Below are positions 4,933 through 8,680 of a stretch of 8,680 bases of DNA, in pieces. The notes beneath the pieces were generated by a model. That model was not told the DNA's origin, did not search any database, and worked only from the letters and a program-made list of their open reading frames with translations. The stretch comes from Bacteroidia bacterium. Lineage in GTDB: Bacteria; Bacteroidota; Bacteroidia; Bacteroidales; Azobacteroidaceae. The translations under genes were made by a program, and so were the position numbers. Numbering within the stretch: position 1 is the first letter of the stretch; each line of letters begins with the position of its first letter. The DNA lies in the NCBI GenBank assembly GCA_025996695.1, contig BNTP01000090.1, positions 1 through 8,680 on the forward strand, given 5' to 3'.

Positions 4933-6876
4933 ATGGAAAATCACGGATTCATCAGAGTAGCGGCGGCGATTCCCGAAGTAAAGGTTGCTGATTGTGCATT
5001 TAATACGGCGCAAATCAAGAATTTGATTGCAAAAGCCTATTCAAATGGCGTTCAAGCCGTATGTTTTCCCGAATTATCGTTGACCGCCTATACGTGTGCG
5101 GACTTGTTTTTGCAGAAACAGCTGACACAAAATGCCGAGCAATCGCTGGTGCAATTACTTCAAGACACAAAAGAGATGCCTGTCTGTTTTATTGTGGGCG
5201 CACCTGTTGAGCATAATTTTAAGCTCTATAATTGTGCCGTAGTATGCTTGCAAGGGCAGATATTGGGAATCGTACCGAAAGTTTTTCTACCTAATTATGC
5301 GGAATTTTATGAAAAACGCTGGTTTGAAGCCTACTCGCTAAAAACACCGGTGACAGAAATCAAATATGCCAATCAGCAAACGCCTTTTGGCACCAATATC
5401 CTGTTTGAAGCAGCAGACCAACTGACCTTTGCCGTCGAAATTTGCGAAGACGTTTGGTCGGTCGTTCCCCCCAGCTCCTACCACGCGATGGCTGGTGCAA
5501 ACGTGATTTTCAACCTCTCGGCAAGCGATGAATTGATTGGCAAACAGCAGTATGTGAAATCGCTTTTGTCGCAACAATCAGCCCGCTGTCAAGCCGCCTA
5601 CGTCTATGCCGCCGCCGGCTTTGGCGAATCCACCACCGATTTAGTCTACGCAGGCAACGCCTACGTCTACGAAAATGGCAAACTTTTGGCAGCAGCTCAA
5701 CGCTTCCAATACACAGAGCAACTGATTTTCAGCGAAATAGACACCGAATTGTTAACAGCAGAACGCAAAAAAAACACCACGTTCATTGCCCATCCCGTCC
5801 CGGAAAATTATCACATCGTTTCCGCCACAACTGCCGTCATGTCGACCGAGCGAAGCGAGTGGAGACACCCCAAGCAACCAATCGCAATTTCCCGCACCAT
5901 CAATCCGACCCCGTTCGTCCCCTCAACGGCGCAATACAACGAAAGTTGCGACGAAATTTTTTCAATTCAGGTGGCAGGATTGGCCAAACGATTGGTACAC
6001 ACACACGTCAAAACCCTCATCATCGGTGTGTCGGGTGGTTTGGATTCCACGTTGGCGTTATTGGTCTGTGCAAAAGCGGTTGACAAACTCGGATTACCGC
6101 GACAAACTATTTGTGGCGTGACAATGCCGGGGTTTGGCACCACCGACCGCACGCGTACCAACGCGCTGCAACTGATGAAATCGCTGGGCATCCAAATCAA
6201 AGAAATCAACATCGTGCCTGCTTGTGAACAGCATTTCAAGGACATTGGCCACGACCCCAAAATTCACGACATCACGTTTGAAAATACTCAAGCCCGCGAA
6301 CGGACGCAAATTCTGATGGATTTGTCCAATCAAATGAACGGTATGGTTGTCGGCACCGGCGATTTGTCGGAGTTGGCGCTTGGCTGGGCAACCTACAACG
6401 GCGACCATATATCGATGTACGCCGTGAACTCCGGCATCCCCAAAACGCTCGTGCGGCATTTGGTGCGCTGGGCAGCAGAAACGCAGTTGGACGATGCCGG
6501 TAAGGCAAATTTGCTCGACATTGTGGATACTCCGGTCAGTCCCGAATTGCTGCCAACCAATGCCGACGGAGGCATGACACAATTCACAGAAGACGTAGTG
6601 GGGCCATACGAATTGCACGATTTCTTCCTCTTCTACACCCTGCGCTATGGTTTTACACCTGAAAAAATCTTTTTCTTGGCGCAACAAGCTTTCAAAAATA
6701 ACTTTGATGATGCAGTCATCAAAAAGTGGATGCAAGTATTCTACAAGCGGTTTTTCAGTCAGCAATTCAAACGCAGTTGCCTGCCGGATGGGCCGAAAGT
6801 CGGCTCTGTAAATCTTTCGCCACGTGGTGATTGGCGTATGCCGAGCGATGCGAGTGCAGCAGGCTGGCTTGGCTGA
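4933..6876 (+). CDS. nadE: Glutamine-dependent NAD+ synthetase
   Basis: A 647-residue two-domain enzyme that makes NAD+ from nicotinate adenine dinucleotide, ATP and glutamine, the last step of NAD synthesis, in the cytoplasm. The N-terminal nitrilase-type glutaminase domain (about 1-290) carries the triad E47 (FPELSLTAY), K116 (VPKVFLPNY) and C171 (EICEDVW). The synthetase domain has the ATP-binding loop SGGLDS (367-372), a GTGDLSELALGW block, and ends VNLSPRGDWRMPSDASAAGW. Length is normal for the fused type. Residues ~303-315 (MSTERSEWRHPKQ) lie in the linker between domains and look like an in-frame repeat insertion; both sets of catalytic residues are intact. The C-terminus stops at GWLG, apparently a few residues shorter than relatives, and repeat DNA begins immediately after. 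It follows the metallophosphoesterase by 22 nt but has its own -7 box. Confidence 0.96.
   Translation: MENHGFIRVAAAIPEVKVADCAFNTAQIKNLIAKAYSNGVQAVCFPELSLTAYTCADLFLQKQLTQNAEQSLVQLLQDTKEMPVCFIVGAPVEHNFKLYNCAVVCLQGQILGIVPKVFLPNYAEFYEKRWFEAYSLKTPVTEIKYANQQTPFGTNILFEAADQLTFAVEICEDVWSVVPPSSYHAMAGANVIFNLSASDELIGKQQYVKSLLSQQSARCQAAYVYAAAGFGESTTDLVYAGNAYVYENGKLLAAAQRFQYTEQLIFSEIDTELLTAERKKNTTFIAHPVPENYHIVSATTAVMSTERSEWRHPKQPIAISRTINPTPFVPSTAQYNESCDEIFSIQVAGLAKRLVHTHVKTLIIGVSGGLDSTLALLVCAKAVDKLGLPRQTICGVTMPGFGTTDRTRTNALQLMKSLGIQIKEINIVPACEQHFKDIGHDPKIHDITFENTQARERTQILMDLSNQMNGMVVGTGDLSELALGWATYNGDHISMYAVNSGIPKTLVRHLVRWAAETQLDDAGKANLLDIVDTPVSPELLPTNADGGMTQFTEDVVGPYELHDFFLFYTLRYGFTPEKIFFLAQQAFKNNFDDAVIKKWMQVFYKRFFSQQFKRSCLPDGPKVGSVNLSPRGDWRMPSDASAAGWLG
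5839..5875. repeat. Short repeat-like insertion in the nadE interdomain linker
   Basis: This segment contains the mirror-symmetric word GAGCGAAGCGAG, bounded by TGTC and GACA. It encodes MSTERSEWRHPKQ between the glutaminase and synthetase domains. Words such as CGAGCGAAGCGAG with GTGGAGAC recur as dispersed repeats in Bacteroidota as far as I recall; no second copy exists in this window, so the repeat call is inference. Confidence 0.4.
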
Positions 6877-6881
6877 TTTAT

Positions 6882-6962
6882 CCACCGTGGGCTGACGCGC
6901 CACGGCTACAAAGATTTCAGCCCTTTGGGCTTCCACCTTTCATCGTTCACCTATCACCTTCT
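6882..6962. repeat. Palindromic repeat cluster directly after the nadE stop
   Basis: CCGTGG (6885-6890) pairs with CCACGG (6900-6905), then a CTACAAAG link, then AGCCC-TTT-GGGCT (6919-6931), then the pyrimidine-rich unit 6930-6958 that also resembles the insert at 4589-4617. The order 'GTGGGCTGA…CCACGGCTACAAAGATTTC' followed by a second small palindrome is a combination I associate with dispersed repeats in Bacteroidota. Between 6963 and 7058 there is C-rich sequence with no supported gene. Confidence 0.6.
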
Positions 6963-7065
6963 CGATGCTCGGGATTTTTTGCTGATCCCCGAACTTACTC
7001 TTTCCCGCCCTAACCACCAACTTTGAAAATCCCCCTCAACCCCGAATTTCCCCCCCCCATTTTTA

Positions 7066-7135
7066 CCCAAAAACGAGGATTCCTGTTAAGAATCCTCGTT
7101 TTTTTATTTTGTCGAAATGAAGCTGATTTCAATTC
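7066..7135 (-). ncRNA. Candidate ~70-nt small RNA with its own promoter and terminator
   Basis: On the minus strand TTG (7171-7169), a 20-nt spacer and TACTTTTG (7148-7141) make a consensus Bacteroidota promoter. Transcription would start near 7135 and meet the perfect 12-bp terminator hairpin (7101-7071) with a T5 tail at 7070-7066. The 5' part contains most of an imperfect stem (7113-7121 with 7128-7136). No protein could be encoded in it. I recognise no RNA family, and the promoter match may be chance in A/T-rich DNA. Confidence 0.3.
7071..7105. terminator. Strong bidirectional rho-independent terminator
   Basis: AAACGAGGATTC (7071-7082) pairs perfectly with GAATCCTCGTTT (7090-7101) around a 7-nt loop. 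T7 (7099-7105) follows on the plus strand and T5 (7070-7066) on the minus strand. It is the first good terminator after nadE, about 195 nt downstream of its stop, and would also end any leftward transcript from 7141-7171. Confidence 0.8.
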
Positions 7136-7140
7136 GAGAA

Positions 7141-7171
7141 CAAAAGTACAGCCTCTACTCCGACCAAACAA
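7141..7171 (-). promoter_or_regulatory. Leftward promoter inside the inverted-repeat segment
   Basis: TTG-N20-TACTTTTG on the minus strand. It is the only site of this quality I found on either strand between nadE and the surface-protein gene. It points away from that gene, toward the terminator at 7071-7101. Confidence 0.4.
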
Positions 7172-7210
7172 GTATTTAACAAAGTTTGACAGAAAAAACT
7201 CTTAATTTAT

Positions 7211-7250
7211 GTGAAAAAAAAGTGGGTTTTTTCACCCGAAAAATGGGTGA
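7211..7250 (+). other. Two mutually exclusive hairpins
   Basis: GTGAAAAAA (7211-7219) pairs with TTTTTTCAC (7227-7235) in a perfect 9-bp stem. The end of that second arm, TCACCC (7232-7237), can instead pair with GGGTGA (7245-7250). The two structures share bases, as in attenuator or riboswitch-type alternatives, but no T-run or downstream gene in position is seen. It may only reflect the GGGTG-rich repeats around it. Confidence 0.3.
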
Positions 7251-7449
7251 TTTTTGGGTGCGAAAGTGGGTGCCGTAGCGGGTTTTTGCGCCGTAACTCC
7301 TTGATACTCAATATAAACCCGACTCTTAACAGGAATCCGCGTTTTTGGGGAAAAATTGACCCGAAAGTTTCGCGAACCATTAACAAAGTGATAGCGAAGC
7401 TTTCACATAAAACAACAATTAAAGTATCCCGCTACGGGGTTTAGGCAGC

Positions 7450-7478
7450 GAATGAAGGTTTCATTCTCTCTCTCTCTG
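7450..7478. repeat. Small hairpin and (TC)n microsatellite
   Basis: GAATGAA-GGT-TTCATTC (7450-7466) is a perfect 7-bp hairpin, followed by about seven TC dinucleotides (7465-7478). Just before it, CCCGCTACGG (7428-7437) is the inverted copy of CCGTAGCGGG at 7273-7282. No gene is supported here. Confidence 0.55.
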
Positions 7479-7511
7479 ACCTCTTGTTTAGGCCTTGTGG
7501 CGGGAACTTTT

Positions 7512-7558
7512 TTTAGAGTATAGATATTAGAGTTTAGAGTTTAGAGTATAGATATTAG
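7512..7558 (+). repeat. 19-bp direct repeat with 28-bp period
   Basis: TTTAGAGTATAGATATTAG occurs perfectly at 7512-7530 and 7540-7558, separated by AGTTTAGAG. The second copy is interrupted at its right end by the 98-bp inverted-repeat element, after which TTAGAGTT resumes at 7656. Confidence 0.85.
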
Positions 7559-7655
7559 GGAACACGCGTAAATAACATATACATTTTAATAACTTAACTT
7601 GTTTATTATTATATGCTTACAAATTAAAACGTAAAGATTATTTACGCGCGTTCCC
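7558..7655. mobile_element. 98-bp MITE-like element with 18/19-bp inverted ends
   Basis: AGGGAACACGCGTAAATAA (7557-7575) and the reverse complement of 7638-7656 agree at 18 of 19 positions. The interior is A/T-rich and can extend the fold (TTTTAAT 7584-7590 with ATTAAAA 7623-7629). TTA lies directly on both sides (7555-7557 and 7656-7658), consistent with a 3-bp target duplication. The flanks join into the TATTAGAGTT motif seen uninterrupted at 7525-7534, which supports insertion into that repeat. No coding capacity; mobilising transposase unknown. Confidence 0.6.
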
Positions 7656-7739
7656 TTAGAGTTGAAAATTTGGCAGGGGGACAAAAAAATGGGTGAAAAA
7701 AATAGCGTCCACGCGGAAAAAGACCGTACAGTCATTACT

Positions 7740-7846
7740 CCACCCCGTATGGGGTGGCATATTGATAACCCCGTACAAGCGCAGCGCAGTGCAGGGTAGT
7801 GCAGGGTAATTCGTGAATTCGTAATAGAGTAATTCGTGAATTCGTA
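7740..7846. repeat. Cluster of palindromic and direct repeats upstream of the surface-protein gene
   Basis: CCACCCC-GTAT-GGGGTGG (7740-7757) is a perfect 7-bp hairpin. AACCCCGTAC (7768-7777) is followed by GTGCAGGGTA in tandem twice (7789-7808). TAATTCGTGAATTCGTA then occurs twice perfectly (7807-7823, 7830-7846; period 23). The remaining 7847-7902 is A/T-rich leader sequence in which I find no consensus TAnnTTTG box. Confidence 0.7.
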
Positions 7847-7902
7847 GTTAAGAACAGGAAGCGCAAAAAATAGATATAGTAATATAAATTTTTAATTAAG
7901 TA

Positions 7903-8680
7903 ATGAGAATGAAAACGAAAAAGAAAGAAAAAGCGCAGAGGAGAAGGATACTTTTCATCTCTGCAGCAGTGCTGTTGAGCGCCGGTCTGTGGACATTAGG
8001 CACAGCACAAGTGAAAATTGGTGGCGATCCGACGACACCGGTGACAACGGGAGCCGTCCTGGAATTGGACGGCGCCTCCGGCGGGTTACTCCTGCCACGC
8101 GTAGCGGTCTTGCCGCCTGCCGCATCGGCCTCAGAAGGAACGATGTACTATCAGATTAGTGATGCTAAGGTTTACATCCTCCTCATTGACGGAGGAGTCA
8201 AACGTTGGGAACCGGTTGGCAGCGGCACCGGCGGCGGCACCGGCACGAGCGACATCGCCGCAAAAGCGAAGAAACTGGCTTTTGGCATGGACAGTGCCAA
8301 ACTGGCGGGAATAGCCGCCGGCGCCAATTTCGTCCTTGTCGAAAACATTTTGACATCGTCCGCAACGATGAACGCCTTGTCGGCGGCTCAAGGTAGAGCA
8401 CTTCTTGACTCTATCAGAAATAGAAGCAGTCAAGGGTCAACCACCTTGAACGCATTCCGTGATTCGGTTTACACAAAAGCACAGACACTGGCAGGCAACA
8501 AAACGCTCAGTGGCAACACAGCCGTTGGCGGCACCTTAGGTGTGACGGGCGCCACAACCTTGACCGGCAACCTGACCGCGAATGGCACGACGGCTTCTTT
8601 CCCGAATGCCACAACCGTTACTTTCCCGAACGCCAATCCAACGGTAAAGGCGAAAAGCGCGGCAGCTGTTCTTGGAAACA
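7903..8680 (+). CDS. Secreted surface protein with tail-fibre-like motifs (3' end outside window)
   Basis: The frame is open from ATG 7903 through 259 codons to the right edge. The N-terminus has a long basic stretch (residues 1-15) and a hydrophobic core (16-33) ending TLGTAQ, a likely signal peptide cut near A35. GAVLELDGASGGLLLPRV (50-67) matches a motif common at the start of Bacteroidota surface proteins. A Gly/Thr/Ser linker follows near 107-116. AKLAGIAAGAN (132-142) and LSAAQGRALLDS (159-170) are motifs I know from phage tail-fibre and collar-type proteins. The last part (LAGNKTLSGNTAVGGTLGVTGATTLTGNLTANG) has short repeats of beta-helix type. The likely role is an extracellular fibre or adhesin stalk; the ligand is unknown. 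ATG 7911 is an alternative start. The gene looks richer in G and C than its neighbours. No promoter of normal quality is visible directly upstream. Confidence 0.75.
   Translation, partial: MRMKTKKKEKAQRRRILFISAAVLLSAGLWTLGTAQVKIGGDPTTPVTTGAVLELDGASGGLLLPRVAVLPPAASASEGTMYYQISDAKVYILLIDGGVKRWEPVGSGTGGGTGTSDIAAKAKKLAFGMDSAKLAGIAAGANFVLVENILTSSATMNALSAAQGRALLDSIRNRSSQGSTTLNAFRDSVYTKAQTLAGNKTLSGNTAVGGTLGVTGATTLTGNLTANGTTASFPNATTVTFPNANPTVKAKSAAAVLGN

Larger units (their letters stand above)
7059..7356. mobile_element. 298-bp segment bounded by 33-bp inverted repeats (MITE-like or invertible)
   Basis: The left repeat (7059-7091) and the reverse complement of the right repeat (7324-7356) agree at 31 of 33 positions, differing at the 7th and 18th base. 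The shared core is GGATTCCTGTTAAGA. The 232 bp between hold no supported gene, but contain a minus-strand promoter-like site, a strong hairpin terminator and G-rich GGGTG words. No clear target duplication flanks it. It could be a non-autonomous transposable element, an invertible segment, or two divergent copies of a terminator-like repeat. No transposase or recombinase gene is in view. Confidence 0.5.

Noticed and set aside
6094..6936. Long minus-strand open frame of 280 codons
   Set aside because: It is antisense to the conserved synthetase domain of nadE, with no family motif and no promoter or start context.
7023..7205. 60-codon plus frame over the terminator
   Set aside because: It reads through a perfect rho-independent terminator and C-homopolymer and shows no protein-like pattern.
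7211..7444. 77-codon plus frame starting at GTG (MKKKWVFSPEKW…)
   Set aside because: It runs across the hairpins and the right inverted repeat, has no promoter or recognised domain, and its composition follows the repeats; kept only as a remote possibility.
7740..7846. CRISPR array
   Set aside because: The direct repeats are only two copies with a 6-nt gap, without spacer-sized unique sequences or cas genes.

Overview
This window looks like a chromosomal segment of a Bacteroidota bacterium, probably Bacteroidales. The reasons are the promoters, the protein sequences and the repeats. Promoters read TTG - about 20 nt - TAnnTTTG. Genes lack Shine-Dalgarno leaders. DinB, FabG, rubrerythrin and the long glutamine-dependent NAD synthetase read like Bacteroidota versions. 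Short palindromic repeats are spread both between and inside genes. No database was searched; names rest on motifs and remembered family features.

Layout: (1) 1-596, minus: N-terminal half of an ABC-2 type permease, running off the left edge. (2) 628-663: two divergent promoters interlocked in a perfect 9-bp inverted repeat. (3) 665-1732, plus: dinB, DNA polymerase IV. (4) 1732-1779: hairpin terminator between convergent genes. (5) 1785-2531, minus: fabG-like reductase with its own promoter. (6) 2532-3142: non-coding, with a composite palindromic repeat and a promoter attached to a 16-codon secretion-signal-like stub. (7) 3143-3724, plus: rubrerythrin. (8) 3777-4910, plus: membrane-anchored metallophosphoesterase. 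(9) 4933-6876, plus: nadE. (10) 6877-7902: about 1 kb of repeats, including a 298-bp segment bounded by 33-bp inverted repeats and a 98-bp MITE-like element. (11) 7903 to the right edge, plus: secreted, tail-fibre-like surface protein, 3' end missing.

The genes do not form one pathway. They are separate housekeeping functions (translesion synthesis, fatty-acid synthesis, peroxide defence, NAD synthesis), mostly with their own promoters. The metallophosphoesterase and nadE lie 22 nt apart and may be partly co-transcribed.

The most interesting theme is short repeats that enter coding sequence in frame. There are two G/C-rich copies in the permease, one candidate in the metallophosphoesterase and one in nadE, and repeat DNA begins right after the nadE stop. 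This resembles Rickettsia palindromic elements in principle. The second point is the 298-bp inverted-repeat segment at 7059-7356. It contains a good minus-strand promoter and a strong hairpin terminator, so it could encode a ~70-nt RNA, be an invertible segment, or be a non-autonomous mobile element.
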